Positions 1 to 10,067 of a stretch of DNA of 64,000 nucleotides are shown here, one piece after another. The notes under the pieces were generated by a model, which saw nothing but the letters and a program-made list of their open reading frames with translations, was not told the DNA's origin and ran no database searches. This DNA comes from Microbacterium sp. MAH-37 (GTDB lineage: Bacteria; Actinomycetota; Actinomycetes; Actinomycetales; Microbacteriaceae), in contig NZ_WSEN01000006.1 in NCBI RefSeq assembly GCF_009758255.1, positions 310,001-374,000 of the forward strand, written 5' to 3'. The stretch's first letter is position 1. Every line of letters begins with the position of its first letter. The translations under genes and the position numbers were made by a program.

Positions 1-609
1 CTCGATCGAGCGGATGTCGGATGCCGCCAGTGCCGTACCCGCCGACAGCCTCGCCGCAGCACCCGCCTTGACGTTCCAGGTGGACAGCGTGGTGGTGTTC
101 CCGTCGACGTCCGTGACGGCGAGCACGTAACTGCCGGTGGCAGAGCCGTAGCCGTCGTACTCGCAGACCAGATCGAGCTTCGTACCCCAGGGCACGGACG
201 TCAGCGCCACCTCGGCCGAGACCGGTGCACCGGCGACCGGCTCCAGTGCGATCGCCTCCGCGGGCCGCGGCATCAGCATCGAGACCGACACGACCACGCC
301 CACGACGACCGCCGCGGCGATCCCGCTCGCCCACGCGGCGACCCGGCGGCGGCGACTGCGCCGTGCTCGCGCGGCCGCGAGCACCCGCACCGGGCCGGCA
401 TCCGCGGCGTCCTGATCGTCGACCGACTGCGCGTCATCCGCACCGAGCCGCGAGAGCAGCGACACCGTCGGCCCCAGCTCCGCCACCGCGGCGCGGCATG
501 CGGCGCAGTGCGCGAGGTGCTCCTCATACTCCGCGCGCTCCGCGGCCGAGAGCGCGCCCAGCGCATATGCGGCATCCCATGTGGCGTACCGCTCGTGATC
601 GACGCTCAC
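1..609 (-). CDS. Zinc-finger membrane anti-sigma factor (partial)
   Basis: Read on the minus strand from a GTG at 609, this frame stays open for 203 codons to the window edge, so the C-terminus is missing. The N-terminus holds an H-x3-C-x2-C zinc motif (H31, C35, C38), typical of zinc-associated anti-sigma factors, followed by an Arg-rich stretch and one membrane segment at about residues 91-112. The rest is extracytoplasmic. The GTG start overlaps the sigma-factor stop as GTGA, so the two are translationally coupled. By family knowledge it should bind and silence the sigma factor at the inner face of the membrane; the inducing signal is not evident. It most resembles mycobacterial RslA in arrangement. 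Confidence 0.85.
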   Translation of the reverse strand, partial: MSVDHERYATWDAAYALGALSAAERAEYEEHLAHCAACRAAVAELGPTVSLLSRLGADDAQSVDDQDAADAGPVRVLAAARARRSRRRRVAAWASGIAAAVVVGVVVSVSMLMPRPAEAIALEPVAGAPVSAEVALTSVPWGTKLDLVCEYDGYGSATGSYVLAVTDVDGNTTTLSTWNVKAGAAARLSAGTALAASDIRSIE

Positions 610-1109
610 CGGGTCACCCCTCTCTCCTGCAGCGCGAGCCGCAGGGCTCGCAGTCCGTAATGCATCCGGGACTTGACCGTCCCCTCCGGGATGCCGAGTT
701 CCCTGGCGAGCTCGCCGACGCTCCTGCCGCGGTAGTACGCGGCGATCACCACCTCGCGGTGCTCTGGGCTCACTGCGGCGAGCGCATCCTGGATGAGCAT
801 GGCGTCGAACAGACGGTCGGTCTCGTCGTCGGCGGCGCGCTCTGGCAGGTCGGCCACGGCGTTCTCGTGGCGGTGCCGGGCGCTGCGCGCGTCGTCGATG
901 ACGATGTGCCGCGCGACCGTGAACATCCAGGCGCGGCAGGTGGCCGGGTCCTGCTCGAGCACGCGCGGCGTGCGCCAGGCGCGCAGCAGCGTCTCCTGCA
1001 CGACGTCGTCGGCGGATGCCCGGCCGCCGAGGCTCGTCACATAGCGCCGGATGGGACCGGCGTGCAGCTCGTACAGCGCGGTCAGCCGTTCGTCATCCTG
1101 TTCACTCAC
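606..1109 (-). CDS. ECF sigma factor, SigL-like
   Basis: A 167-residue extracytoplasmic-function sigma factor. Region 2 is seen in the stretch with DDVVQETLLRAWR and the following WMFTVARH; region 4 is the helix-turn-helix ending in GIPEGTVKSRMHYGLRALR. Length and both regions are normal for the family. I chose the GTG at 1109 because GAGGAGG lies just upstream; an in-frame start at 1226 would run through the promoter. The C-terminal sequence (SPEHREVV, YGLRALRLALQE) recalls mycobacterial SigL. Its gene is coupled to the anti-sigma gene, and a matching promoter lies in front of it, so it is probably autoregulated. Confidence 0.92.
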   Translation of the reverse strand: MSEQDDERLTALYELHAGPIRRYVTSLGGRASADDVVQETLLRAWRTPRVLEQDPATCRAWMFTVARHIVIDDARSARHRHENAVADLPERAADDETDRLFDAMLIQDALAAVSPEHREVVIAAYYRGRSVGELARELGIPEGTVKSRMHYGLRALRLALQERGVTR

Positions 1110-1128
1110 GGATCCCTCCTCACGTGGG

Positions 1129-1155
1129 TAACGAGGCGGAGTGCTCGGAAGTTCA
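1129..1155 (-). promoter_or_regulatory. Predicted ECF promoter of the sigma/anti-sigma operon
   Basis: On the minus strand TGAACT (1155-1150) is followed after 16 bases by CGTTA (1133-1129). This matches the TGAACC-N16-18-CGT pattern reported for SigL-type sigma factors. The ribosome site and the GTG start lie 20 bases downstream. It implies positive autoregulation (inference). Confidence 0.65.
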
Positions 1156-1157
1156 GA

Positions 1158-1184
1158 TGAACCTTGGCGCGGCGGATTCCGTTC
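1158..1184 (+). promoter_or_regulatory. Predicted ECF promoter of the DUF2231 gene
   Basis: TGAACC (1158-1163), 16 bases, then CGTTC (1180-1184). It is back-to-back with the minus-strand ECF promoter; the two -35 elements form the partial palindrome GTTCAgaTGAAC. The ATG at 1192 begins 7 bases after the -10 element, so the transcript would be leaderless. Confidence 0.65.
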
Positions 1185-1191
1185 TTCACCT

Positions 1192-1674
1192 ATGGACATC
1201 TTCCTCGCCGACGACGGGTTCCGCATCGCTGGCCTTCCGCTGCATCCGCTGCTCGTTCACGCCACCGTCGTGCTCACGCCGCTGACGGCTCTCGCCGTCG
1301 CGCTGGCGGCCGTCTGGCCTGCCGCCAGGCGCCGCATGGGCTGGGCGCCGCCTGTCGCGGCGGCGATCGTCGCGGGGCTCGTCCCGGTCACGGTGCTGGC
1401 CGGTCAGAGCCTCGCCTCGACAGTCGGCTACACTCCCGCCGTCCTGCAGCACGAGGCGCTCGGCCTCATGCTCATCCCGTGGACCATCGCGCTGCTGATC
1501 ACGGCCCTGCTCGTGCAGCTCCAGGATCGGATGCTGCGGCGCGCCGCGCCCGGGGCCGCACGGATCCTGCGGATCGCGATCTGCGCCGCCGCGCTGATCG
1601 CCGCGGCCGGCACGATCGTCGTCACGGTTCTGACCGGGGATGCCGGGGCGCGCGCCGTCTGGGGCGGAGTCTGA
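1192..1674 (+). CDS. DUF2231 family integral membrane protein
   Basis: A 160-residue protein with four predicted membrane helices (around LVHATVVLTPLTALAVALAA, PPVAAAIVAGLVPVTVLAG, LMLIPWTIALLITALLV and a last one near the C-terminus). The N-terminal phrase LPLHPLLVHATVVL is the DUF2231 signature. The family is of unknown function; some members are thought to be redox or quinone related, but that is not shown here. The ATG at 1192 is preferred over an in-frame GTG at 1141 because a sigma-factor promoter ends at 1184. It is divergent from the sigma gene and probably belongs to its regulon. Confidence 0.8.
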   Translation: MDIFLADDGFRIAGLPLHPLLVHATVVLTPLTALAVALAAVWPAARRRMGWAPPVAAAIVAGLVPVTVLAGQSLASTVGYTPAVLQHEALGLMLIPWTIALLITALLVQLQDRMLRRAAPGAARILRIAICAAALIAAAGTIVVTVLTGDAGARAVWGGV

Positions 1675-1749
1675 TCACCCCTTCAGCGGACCCAGCAGTA
1701 GCCGATCGGATGATGTGGCGACCCTGGGCCGATTCGTAGCGTTGAAGAC

Positions 1750-2355
1750 ATGAACATCACCCGAATCTCCCGCCGTTCCGTGCTCACCGCCTCCGCGATC
1801 GCCATCGCCGCCGCGAGCATCCTGCCGACCACCGCCATGGCCGCCGAGGCGCCCGCCGCTCCGGCCGCCGCATCCGCCTCGTGGAAGAACCTCACCCCGT
1901 CCGAGACCCTCGCCTCGACGCCGTGGAAGACCACGAGCGCCCTCGACCAGGATGGCAACCGCGTCGCCCTCGACAACGCGGCCGTCGCGAGCTTCGTGGG
2001 CTGGGCCTACTTCAAGGCCGACGGCACCTACACGATGTACAACCTCGATGACAGCCCGAAGCTGCACGGCGACTGGACCGTTGCTCCCGACGGCTCCGAG
2101 CGCTGGATCAACGCGAAGGACGCTGCCGGCAACGTGCTGTTCCAGCGCATCGTCCCGATCACGCAGCTCGACAAGAACACCTTCACGTACCGCGTGTTCC
2201 CGAACGCAGCGGACACGAGCGTCTACTACGACATCGTGCACACCAAGACCAATCACGTCGAGCCCGGCACCGACGCCAAGGGCCCCGGCGCGAACAACGG
2301 CCAGGGCAATGCGAACGGTCACGGCAACGGCCACTTCAACAACGGCAACGCCTGA
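1750..2355 (+). CDS. Secreted DUF4822 domain protein
   Basis: A 201-residue exported protein. The N-terminus (RISRRSVLTASAIAIAAAS, then an AMA cleavage site near residue 31) is a signal peptide with a twin-arginine look. The mature part carries the pattern LASTPWKTTSALDQDGNRV ... VGWAYFKADGTYTMYN ... GDWTVAPDGSERW, which I recall as DUF4822. The last ~25 residues are a Gly/Asn/His-rich tail (GQGNANGHGNGHFNNGN), possibly metal binding or a flexible wall spacer (inference). A TAGCGT hexamer at 1737-1742 lies 7 bases before the ATG, suggesting a leaderless mRNA. Function is unknown. Confidence 0.75.
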   Translation: MNITRISRRSVLTASAIAIAAASILPTTAMAAEAPAAPAAASASWKNLTPSETLASTPWKTTSALDQDGNRVALDNAAVASFVGWAYFKADGTYTMYNLDDSPKLHGDWTVAPDGSERWINAKDAAGNVLFQRIVPITQLDKNTFTYRVFPNAADTSVYYDIVHTKTNHVEPGTDAKGPGANNGQGNANGHGNGHFNNGNA

Positions 2356-2373
2356 CCTCGGGACCACCCAGAA

Positions 2374-2413
2374 CGAAGAACCCGGCTCCGCGTCATGCGG
2401 GCCGGGTTCTTCG
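2374..2413. terminator. Bidirectional hairpin terminator
   Basis: A perfect 13-bp inverted repeat (CGAAGAACCCGGC at 2374-2386 and its complement at 2401-2413) around a 14-base loop, lying between the convergent DUF4822 and DUF6264-like genes. Confidence 0.85.
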
Positions 2414-2432
2414 CGTTCGACGACGAAGGGTG

Positions 2433-2945
2433 TCAGCCGAGCGAGGCGTTCAGGAACGCGGGATCGCCCATGATCGGCACCATCATGCACAGCGACACGA
2501 CGACCATCGTGAGCACGAAGCCGGCGAGCGGAACCCACCAGGCGGGTCTGGCCGCGCGGATGCGGCGGAACGCGACGTAGACGGTGGCGGCGAAGCCGAC
2601 GAGCATGACGACGACGGCGACGACGCCCCAGGTGCGCGCGGGCCCGAGGTTGGTGAACTCACCGGGGATGCCGAGCACCTTCATCGCCTGGGTCAGCGAG
2701 TCGCCCATGTTCAGGAACTGCGGGATCGTCGAGAAGACGTTGACCAGCCCGTAGGCCAGCATCGCGATCGTCAGCAGGCGGTCGACCGGTCGCGCCTTCG
2801 GGGCCTCCTCGACCACCAGGGGCGCCTGCTGCGGAGCGGGCGCCGGTGCGGCGGGCGGCGGAGGCGGCACGGCGGGAAGGCCCGCCGCGAGACGCTGCTC
2901 CTCGGGTGTCGCGTACTCGCCGTACTGCGGACGATCGTCGCTCAT
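2433..2945 (-). CDS. Small multi-pass membrane protein, DUF6264-like
   Basis: A 170-residue protein with a Pro/Ala-rich cytoplasmic N-terminus (about 45 residues) and three or four hydrophobic segments: [40 protein letters not shown] and [20 protein letters not shown] recall similar proteins in Microbacteriaceae as DUF6264, but the function is unknown. Its ATG overlaps the ispH stop by four bases (ATGA, 2942-2945), so it is co-translated with ispH. Nothing in the sequence ties it to isoprenoid chemistry. Confidence 0.75.
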   Translation of the reverse strand: MSDDRPQYGEYATPEEQRLAAGLPAVPPPPPAAPAPAPQQAPLVVEEAPKARPVDRLLTIAMLAYGLVNVFSTIPQFLNMGDSLTQAMKVLGIPGEFTNLGPARTWGVVAVVVMLVGFAATVYVAFRRIRAARPAWWVPLAGFVLTMVVVSLCMMVPIMGDPAFLNASLG

Positions 2946-4012
2946 GCGTCACCGGCCGCGGTGCGGCCGCCGAGGGCGCGCGCGTCGCGCTGCCCAGCGG
3001 CGTCCTGGCGCAGCTCCTTCGGCAGTGAGAACATCAGGTCCTCCTCCGCGGTGCGCACCTCCTCGACATCCGCGTAGCCGGCGCCGGCCAGCTGCTCAAG
3101 CACCTCCTGCACGAGAACCTCGGGAACGGATGCTCCGCTGGTGACGCCGACCGTGCTCACGCCGTCCAGCCACGCCTGCTGCACCTCGTCCGCGTAGTCG
3201 ACACGGTAGGCGGCCTTGGCGCCGTGCTCGAGGGCGACCTCGACCAGACGCACGCTGTTCGAGGAGTTCGCCGAGCCGACCACGATCACGAGATCGGCCT
3301 CGGCCGCCACCTTCTTGATCGCGACCTGGCGGTTCTGCGTGGCGTAGCAGATGTCGTCGGACGGCGGATTGTGCAGTTCGGGGAACCGGGTGCGCAGCCG
3401 GTTGACCGTCTCCATGGTCTCGTCGACCGAGAGCGTCGTCTGCGACAGCCACACGACCTTGGACGGGTCCTTCACCTGCACGGTGTCGGCTTCTTCGGGC
3501 GAGTTGACGATGGTGACGTGGCCTGGCGCCTCGCCCGCGGTCCCCTCGACCTCCTCGTGGCCCTCGTGGCCGATCAGCAGGATCTCGTAGTCGTCGCGTG
3601 CGAAGCGCACGGCCTCGCGGTGCACCTTGGTGACCAGCGGGCAGGTCGCATCGATCGCGTTCAGGCCGCGGGCGGATGCCGCATCCACCACGGCCGGCGA
3701 GACGCCGTGCGCGCTGAAGACGACGTGCGCACCCTCGGGCACCTCGTCGACCTCGTCGACGAAGATCGCGCCCTTGGCCTCGAGCTCGGTGACGACGTGG
3801 ATGTTGTGCACGATCTGCTTGCGCACGTACACCGGAGCACCGAACCGGTCGAGCGCCTTCTCGACGGCGACGACAGCACGGTCGACCCCGGCGCAGTAGC
3901 CGCGCGGGGCGGCCAGCAGCACCCGCTTGGCGCCGTCCACGGGGACATCGCGAAGCGGTTCGGTCCGCAGCGGACGGGGCATGCGGGGCACGGGCAGGGA
4001 TACGGCGCTCAC
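2942..4012 (-). CDS. ispH: 4-hydroxy-3-methylbut-2-enyl diphosphate reductase
   Basis: IspH (LytB) makes IPP and DMAPP in the last step of the MEP isoprenoid pathway with a [4Fe-4S] cluster. Family motifs appear in order: [78 protein letters not shown] and [10 protein letters not shown]. The cluster cysteines (GYCAG, DATCP, and a third whose usual SGAS neighbourhood is present but with ICYAT earlier) should be checked by alignment. I chose the GTG at 4012 (356 residues): TAGACT at 4025-4020 lies 7 bases before it, giving a leaderless start. An ATG at 3982 is the alternative. Confidence 0.95.
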   Translation of the reverse strand: MSAVSLPVPRMPRPLRTEPLRDVPVDGAKRVLLAAPRGYCAGVDRAVVAVEKALDRFGAPVYVRKQIVHNIHVVTELEAKGAIFVDEVDEVPEGAHVVFSAHGVSPAVVDAASARGLNAIDATCPLVTKVHREAVRFARDDYEILLIGHEGHEEVEGTAGEAPGHVTIVNSPEEADTVQVKDPSKVVWLSQTTLSVDETMETVNRLRTRFPELHNPPSDDICYATQNRQVAIKKVAAEADLVIVVGSANSSNSVRLVEVALEHGAKAAYRVDYADEVQQAWLDGVSTVGVTSGASVPEVLVQEVLEQLAGAGYADVEEVRTAEEDLMFSLPKELRQDAAGQRDARALGGRTAAGDA

Positions 4013-4065
4013 GGGGTCGAGTCTATCGGCGCGTCCCTTGACGAGGGCCGGGAACGAGTCATACT

Positions 4066-4077
4066 GCAAGCGCTTGC
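4066..4077. promoter_or_regulatory. LacI-family operator, upstream copy
   Basis: A perfect 12-bp palindrome, GCAAGCGCTTGC, of the kind bound by LacI/GalR-type sugar repressors. It lies between ispH and the pullulanase gene. TTGACG (4038-4043) and CATACT (4060-4065) just before it could be a promoter. Confidence 0.6.
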
Positions 4078-4120
4078 GGCAGCGAACAGAAAGATCTGCG
4101 GCATCCGCTGAGGAAGTTCT

Positions 4121-4134
4121 TGTAAACGCTTGCA
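4121..4134. promoter_or_regulatory. LacI-family operator overlapping pullulanase promoter
   Basis: TGTAAACGCTTGCA matches the TGYAARCGYTTRCA pattern of maltose-type LacI repressors. It overlaps a candidate -35 TTGCAG (4130-4135) with TACGGT (4154-4159) 18 bases on, so a bound repressor would block that promoter. The two operator centres are 56 bp apart. The regulator gene is not in the window. Confidence 0.65.
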
Positions 4135-4227
4135 GTGAGTGCGCGTCCGTTGCTACGGTGCACGAGCACCCTCCGGCGTCCGTGCCGGCCCCTGGCACGC
4201 CGTCGTGCCCGACCCCTGGAGTCGAAG

Positions 4228-7200
4228 ATGACCTTGAGCTCACGTGCAGCGCGCATCCTCTCTGCGACGACGCTCGGCGCCCTCGCGGTGACCGCGCTCG
4301 TCGCCCTCCCCCCAGCTCCCGCATCCGCCGCCGACCGGACGTTCGCGCTGGTCGGCAGCCTGCAGTCGGAACTCGGCTGCGCCGAGGACTGGCAGCCGGC
4401 CTGCGAGGCGACGGAGCTCGCCGCGACCGAAGATCCGAACCTCTTCGCGACCGAGTTCACCGTGCCCGCCGGCACCTGGGAGTACAAGGTCGCCGTGAAC
4501 GACTCCTGGGACGAGGCGTATGGCCTGAACGGCGGAGGAGACAACATCCCGCTCGTGCTCGAGGGCGACAGCCGGGTGCGCGTCGTGTTCGACGATGCGC
4601 AGCACCGCGTCGGACTCGAACTTCTCAGCACCCGCGGCGCCTACGACGAGGCCACTGATGCCGCGCTGGTGCAGAAGCCGGTCCGCGAGGCCGGAGCGGA
4701 CAACACCTTCTACTTCGTGATGACCGACCGCTTCGCCAATGGCGACACCGCGAACGACAGGGGCGGTCTCGACGGCGACCGCCTCGCCACCGGCTTCGAC
4801 CCCACCGACAAGGGTTTCTACCAGGGCGGTGACATCCAGGGCCTGCGCGACCGCCTGGACTACATCGCCGGGCTCGGCACCACGGCCATCTGGCTGACCC
4901 CGAGCTTCCTGAACCGCCCGGTGCAGGGCGAGGGCGCGAACGCCAGCGCCGGGTACCACGGTTACTGGATCACCGACTTCACGAGGATCGACCCGCACCT
5001 CGGCACCAACGACGAGCTCGCCGCCCTCATCGACGAGGCTCACGCGAAGGGCATCAAGGTCTTCTTCGACATCATCACCAACCACACAGCCGACGTCATC
5101 GACTACGAGCAGAAGACCTACGGCTACATCGAGCAGAAGGACCGACCGTACCGCGATGCATCCGGAGCGGACTTCGATCCGGCGGACTACGCCGGCACGG
5201 ACGAGTTCCCCACGCTCGACCGGGCGACGAGCTTCCCTTACACCCCGGTGATCGCGCCCGAGGACGCCGACCTCAAGGTTCCCGCCTGGCTGAACGACCC
5301 CACGCTGTACCACAACCGCGGCAACTCGACCTGGTCGGGTGAGTCGGTCACCTACGGCGACTTCGACGGCCTCGACGACATCATGACCGAGAACCCGAAG
5401 GTGGTGGACGGCTTCATCGACGTCTACAAGCCGTGGGTCGACATGGGCATCGACGGCTTCCGCATCGACACGGTCAAGCACGTGAACTTCGAGTTCTGGC
5501 AGAAGTGGACCACCGCGATCGAGGAGCACGCGAAGAGCATCGGCAACGACGACTTCTTCACCTTCGGCGAGGTCTACGACGCTGACCCGGTCAAGCTCTC
5601 CCCGTACGTGCGCGACACCGACATGAACTCGGTGCTCGACTTCACCTTCCAGTCGCAGGCCACCAGCTTCGCGGCTGGCAACTCGGCGAAGGGCCTTTCC
5701 ACGCTGTTCGCCGGCGACGACTACTACACGACCCCGCACTCCTCGGCGAGCGCGCTGCCGACGTTCCTCGGCAACCACGACATGGGCCGGATCGGCTCGT
5801 TCCTGAAGAGCACGGATGCTCCGCTGCAGCGCGACGAGCTCGCGCAGTCGCTGATGTTCCTCACCCGCGGCCAGCCGGTCGTCTACTACGGCGACGAGCA
5901 GGGCTTCGCCGGCCCCGGCGGTGACAAGGACGCCCGGCAGACGCTGTTCGCCACGCAGGTCGCCGACTATGCGAACCAGCTGCTCATCGACGGCACGAAC
6001 GCCGGCAGCGTGGACCGCTACAGCACCGACTCCGCGCTGTACACGCGCATCGCCGCGCTCGCGAAGCTTCGCGCCGCGAACCCGGCTCTGCAGGACGGCG
6101 CCCAGATCGAGCGCTACGCCGACAGCGGCGCCGGCGTGTACGCGTTCAGCCGCGTCGATCGCGACGAGAAGATCGAGCACCTGGTCGCCATGAACAACAC
6201 GAAGGCGGCGAAGACCGTCACGGTGCCGACGCTCACCGCGTCTGGTGCGTTCACGCCGCTCTACGGCACGGATGCCGCGGTCACCGCGGCCGCCGACGGC
6301 ACCGCGACGATCACGGTGCCCGCACTCGGCGCGGTCGTGCTGCGCGCCGACCGGACCGTGACCGCTCCAGCCGATCGTGCTGTGACTGTCGCGGCTCCGG
6401 CGGCCGGTGCCGGCGTCTCCGGCACCTCGGCCGTCTCGGCGACGGTTCCGGATGCCTGGGCGGAGACCTCCTTCGCCTGGCGCGTCGCCGGTGGCGAGTG
6501 GCACTCCCTGGGCACCGCGGAGGACACCACTCCGCGCGTCTTCCACGACACGAAGGGGCTGAAGAAGGGCACGCTGGTCGAGTACCGCGCGGTCTCGACG
6601 GATGCCGAGGGGCGCCGCGTCGCGGCATCCTCCTACGCCAGCGTCGGGAACGCGGTGAACCTCGTGACCGCGCCTGAACCCGAGACCCCGATCGATCTGG
6701 TCACGGTTCCCGGCAGCCACAACTCCGAGATGGGCTGCGCGGGAGACTGGCAGCCCGGCTGCGAGCAGGCGAAGCTGACCCTCGCCGCGGGCGGCGTCTA
6801 CACCGGCACCTTCGACCTGCCGGCGGGCGACTACGAGTACAAGGTCGCCCTGAACGGCTCGTGGGATGTCAACTACGGAGTCGGCGGCGTGAAGGACGGC
6901 CCGAACGCGACCTACCACCACGCCGGCGGGAAGGTCACGTTCTACTGGGATCCGCGCACGCACCAGCTGACCTCCAGCGCCGACGGCCCGATCATCACCG
7001 TGCCCGGATCGTTCCAGAAGGCGGCGGGCTGCCCTGGTGACTGGGCACCGGACTGCCTCGCGACGATGATGTTCGACTCCGACAAGGACGGCGTGTACGA
7101 GTACACGACCTCCGCCATCCCCACCGGGGCCTACGAGGCCAAGGTCGCGCACGGCCTGAGCTGGGATGAGAACTACGGCGTGGACGGCACACCGGGCGGC

Positions 7201-9963
7201 GCGAACTACTCGTTCAGCGCGGCCGACGGCAAGCAGGTGACCTTCCGGTACACCCTGGCCACGCACGTGCTCGAGATCGTCGCCGCCGACCCGCCGCTGG
7301 CGGGCACCGGCGAGTCCCGCGCGCAGTGGATCGACGCGCAGACCGTCGCCTGGCCGCGCACACTGCTGGGCACGGATGCCGCGAGCGCACTGTCCTGGAC
7401 GCTGGAGAACTCGGCGGATGCCGGGCTCGCGGTGACCGACGGCGCCGTCACCGGCGGCGCGGATCCCGTCGAACTCACGCTCGGTGAGCTGACGAAGGAG
7501 CAGGTCGCGCACTTCCCCGCCCTCGGCGGAGACAAGTACCTTGCCCTGAAGGTGGGCGAGCTCGGCCGTGACCGGCTGCACGAACTGCTCACCGGTCAGC
7601 TCGCCGTCGCGCAGCGCGCGGGCGACACTCTCACCGCGTTCACCGGCGTGCAGGTGCCGGGCGTGCTGGACGACCTGTACGCGACTGCGGGCGCTTCCCA
7701 GACGCTCGGCGTGCGCTGGCAGGGCAGCCGCCCGACGTTCGCGCTGTGGGCGCCGACCGCTCAGCGTGCGGCCCTGCAGGTCTTCGGCGCCGACGGCGAG
7801 ACCACCGAGCTGAAGGCGTCCTTCGACGCGGCATCGGGGGTCTGGACCGTCACGAAGCCGAAGATCGGCGACGAGCCGGTGAAGCAGGGCGCGGAGTACC
7901 GCTGGCTGCTCTCGGTGTACGCCCCGACGACCGGGAAGATCGAGCAGAACGCGGTCACCGACCCCTACTCGGTCGCGCTCACGACGAACTCGGAGCGGTC
8001 GGTCGCGATCGATCTGGACGACAGGAAGTGGGCGCCGAAGGCGTGGGCCAAGACGCCTGCTCCGAGGATCGACCGTGCGGTGGACCGCGCGATCTACGAG
8101 CTGCAGGTGCGCGACTTCTCGATCGGCGACACCACCGTGCCCGAGTCCGAGCGCGGCACGTACAAGGCGTTCACGCGCGACTCGGCCGGCATGAAGCAGC
8201 TGCGCCAGCTCGCCGCCGCGGGCATCAACACCGTGCACCTGCTGCCGACCTTCGACATCGCCACGATCGAGGAGCGCCGCGACCAGCAGAAGACGCCGGA
8301 CTGCGACCTCGCATCGCTTCCGGCGGACTCCGACCAGCAGCAGGCATGCGTGACGGCCGCGGCATCCGAGGACGGCTTCAACTGGGGCTACGACCCTTAC
8401 CACTACCAGGCGCCGGAGGGCTCCTACGCCACCGATGCCGACGGCGGCGCGCGCGTGAGCGAGTTCCGCGAGATGGTGGGCGCGCTGCACGCGGACGGCC
8501 TGCAGGTCGTGCTGGACCAGGTCTACAACCACACCGCCGAGGCCGGGCAGGGTCAGCGCAGCGTGCTGGACCGCATCGTGCCCGGCTACTACCAGCGGCT
8601 GAACGCCGGCGGCGCAGTCGAGACCTCGACCTGCTGCCAGAACGTCGCGACCGAGCACGAGATGGCGCAGAAGCTCATGGTCGACTCGATCGTGCTGTGG
8701 GCGGCCGAGTACCACGTCGACGGCTTCCGCTTCGACCTGATGGGGCACCACTCGAAGCAGAACATGCTCGCCGTGCGCGCCGCGCTGGACGAGCTCACGC
8801 TGAAGAAGGACGGCGTGGACGGCAAGGCGATCTATCTGTACGGCGAGGGCTGGAACTTCGGCGAGGTCGCGGACAACGCCCTGTTCGAGCAGGCCACCCA
8901 GGGACAGCTCGGCGGCACCGGAATCGGCACGTTCAGCGACCGGTTGCGAGACGCCGTGCACGGCGGCAGCCCGGTCGACGGCGGTTCGACCTTCACGCAG
9001 GGCTTCGGCACCGGGCTCGGCACGGACCCGAACGGTCGGCCGGGTACGGCGTCCACGGTCGACCAGCTGGTCGACCTCGCACACCAGACCGACCTGGTGA
9101 AGCTGGGCCTCGCGGGCAACCTGCGCGACTTCACGCTCACGTCGTCGATGGGCGATCTCGTGCGCGGCGACCAGCTCGACTACCGCGGCGCCCCGGCCGG
9201 CTACGCCGACCAGCCGGACGAGGTGATCACCTACGTCGACGCGCACGACAACCAGACGCTGTACGACCTGTCGGTGATGAAACTGCCGGTGGGAACGCCG
9301 ATGGCCGACCGCGTACGGATGAACACGCTGCAGCTGGCCACCGTCGCGTTCGCGCAGACGCCCGCGTTCTGGCACGCCGGCACCGAGCTGCTGCGATCGA
9401 AGTCGCTGGATCGCAACAGCTACGACTCGGGTGACTGGTTCAACCGGATTGACTGGACCGGCACGCAGTCCACGTTCGGATCCGGCCTGCCGCCCGCGGC
9501 GGACAACGAGGACAAGTGGGACGTGATGTCGCCGCTGCTCGCCGACCCGAAGCTCAAGCCGCGGGCATCCGACATCGCCGCGGCAGAGGGCGCTGCACTC
9601 GACCTGCTGCGGGTGCGCTCGTCGGTGCCGCTGCTGCGGCTGGGCAGCGCGGCCCTGATCGAGAAGAAGGTGTCGTTCCCCGCGAGCGGGAAGGATGCCG
9701 CGCCCGGCCTCATCGCGATGCTGATCGACGACACGGTCGGGAAGGACGTCGACCGGAGGCTCGACGGCGCCCTGGTGGTGTTCAACTCCTCGGCCGAGCC
9801 GATCGTGCAGAAGCTCGACGGCCTGTCAGGGCGCGACTTCGCGCTGAACGCCGTGCAGGCGAAGGGCGCGGATGCTGTCGCCGCGACGGCTTCGTGGGAC
9901 ACCACGACCGGCACGGTCACGATTCCCGCCCGCACCGCGGTGGTGTTCGTCGAGAAGCACTGA
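4228..9963 (+). CDS. Secreted bifunctional alpha-amylase / pullulanase
   Basis: A 1911-residue exported amylopullulanase. After a signal peptide (about residues 1-35, ending PASAAD) comes an X25-type module ([10 protein letters not shown] ... [11 protein letters not shown]), then a GH13 amylase domain with D414 (DGFRID), E448 (FGEVYD) and D518 (GNHDMG) as the likely catalytic triad. Two more X25 modules follow (near residues 830-1020: [10 protein letters not shown] and [10 protein letters not shown]). The C-terminal half is a type I pullulanase with its own triad, D1503 (DGFRFD), E1540 (YGEGWNFGE) and D1674 (DAHDNQ). It should cut both alpha-1,4 and alpha-1,6 links of starch or glycogen outside the cell. 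The ATG at 4228 starts the signal peptide; in-frame upstream codons overlap the operator. Both active sites look intact. Confidence 0.92.
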   Translation: MTLSSRAARILSATTLGALAVTALVALPPAPASAADRTFALVGSLQSELGCAEDWQPACEATELAATEDPNLFATEFTVPAGTWEYKVAVNDSWDEAYGLNGGGDNIPLVLEGDSRVRVVFDDAQHRVGLELLSTRGAYDEATDAALVQKPVREAGADNTFYFVMTDRFANGDTANDRGGLDGDRLATGFDPTDKGFYQGGDIQGLRDRLDYIAGLGTTAIWLTPSFLNRPVQGEGANASAGYHGYWITDFTRIDPHLGTNDELAALIDEAHAKGIKVFFDIITNHTADVIDYEQKTYGYIEQKDRPYRDASGADFDPADYAGTDEFPTLDRATSFPYTPVIAPEDADLKVPAWLNDPTLYHNRGNSTWSGESVTYGDFDGLDDIMTENPKVVDGFIDVYKPWVDMGIDGFRIDTVKHVNFEFWQKWTTAIEEHAKSIGNDDFFTFGEVYDADPVKLSPYVRDTDMNSVLDFTFQSQATSFAAGNSAKGLSTLFAGDDYYTTPHSSASALPTFLGNHDMGRIGSFLKSTDAPLQRDELAQSLMFLTRGQPVVYYGDEQGFAGPGGDKDARQTLFATQVADYANQLLIDGTNAGSVDRYSTDSALYTRIAALAKLRAANPALQDGAQIERYADSGAGVYAFSRVDRDEKIEHLVAMNNTKAAKTVTVPTLTASGAFTPLYGTDAAVTAAADGTATITVPALGAVVLRADRTVTAPADRAVTVAAPAAGAGVSGTSAVSATVPDAWAETSFAWRVAGGEWHSLGTAEDTTPRVFHDTKGLKKGTLVEYRAVSTDAEGRRVAASSYASVGNAVNLVTAPEPETPIDLVTVPGSHNSEMGCAGDWQPGCEQAKLTLAAGGVYTGTFDLPAGDYEYKVALNGSWDVNYGVGGVKDGPNATYHHAGGKVTFYWDPRTHQLTSSADGPIITVPGSFQKAAGCPGDWAPDCLATMMFDSDKDGVYEYTTSAIPTGAYEAKVAHGLSWDENYGVDGTPGGANYSFSAADGKQVTFRYTLATHVLEIVAADPPLAGTGESRAQWIDAQTVAWPRTLLGTDAASALSWTLENSADAGLAVTDGAVTGGADPVELTLGELTKEQVAHFPALGGDKYLALKVGELGRDRLHELLTGQLAVAQRAGDTLTAFTGVQVPGVLDDLYATAGASQTLGVRWQGSRPTFALWAPTAQRAALQVFGADGETTELKASFDAASGVWTVTKPKIGDEPVKQGAEYRWLLSVYAPTTGKIEQNAVTDPYSVALTTNSERSVAIDLDDRKWAPKAWAKTPAPRIDRAVDRAIYELQVRDFSIGDTTVPESERGTYKAFTRDSAGMKQLRQLAAAGINTVHLLPTFDIATIEERRDQQKTPDCDLASLPADSDQQQACVTAAASEDGFNWGYDPYHYQAPEGSYATDADGGARVSEFREMVGALHADGLQVVLDQVYNHTAEAGQGQRSVLDRIVPGYYQRLNAGGAVETSTCCQNVATEHEMAQKLMVDSIVLWAAEYHVDGFRFDLMGHHSKQNMLAVRAALDELTLKKDGVDGKAIYLYGEGWNFGEVADNALFEQATQGQLGGTGIGTFSDRLRDAVHGGSPVDGGSTFTQGFGTGLGTDPNGRPGTASTVDQLVDLAHQTDLVKLGLAGNLRDFTLTSSMGDLVRGDQLDYRGAPAGYADQPDEVITYVDAHDNQTLYDLSVMKLPVGTPMADRVRMNTLQLATVAFAQTPAFWHAGTELLRSKSLDRNSYDSGDWFNRIDWTGTQSTFGSGLPPAADNEDKWDVMSPLLADPKLKPRASDIAAAEGAALDLLRVRSSVPLLRLGSAALIEKKVSFPASGKDAAPGLIAMLIDDTVGKDVDRRLDGALVVFNSSAEPIVQKLDGLSGRDFALNAVQAKGADAVAATASWDTTTGTVTIPARTAVVFVEKH

Positions 9964-9973
9964 CCCCTCCCTT

Positions 9974-10025
9974 GCTCCGGTCTCACTGGGTGCGGGTGGG
10001 CACCCGCACCCAGTGAGACCGGAGC
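9974..10025. repeat. Palindromic repeat family A, copy 1 (perfect)
   Basis: Two perfectly complementary 25-base arms (9974-9998 and 10001-10025) with a 2-base spacer; each arm begins GCTCCGGTCTCACTGGGTGC or its complement. It starts 10 bases after the pullulanase stop and probably also ends that transcript. Related copies lie at 11355-11416 and 40391-40452. Confidence 0.85.
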
Positions 10026-10067
10026 TGTCGGAGGACCACGTCGGGGGTGGATGCAAGAATCGAAGCG

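Noticed and set aside
4240..9375. A 1711-residue open frame on the minus strand opposite the pullulanase gene
   Set aside because: It is composed of Arg/Val/Leu-rich low-information sequence, as expected from the antisense of GC-rich codons. The plus strand encodes clear GH13 and pullulanase motifs.
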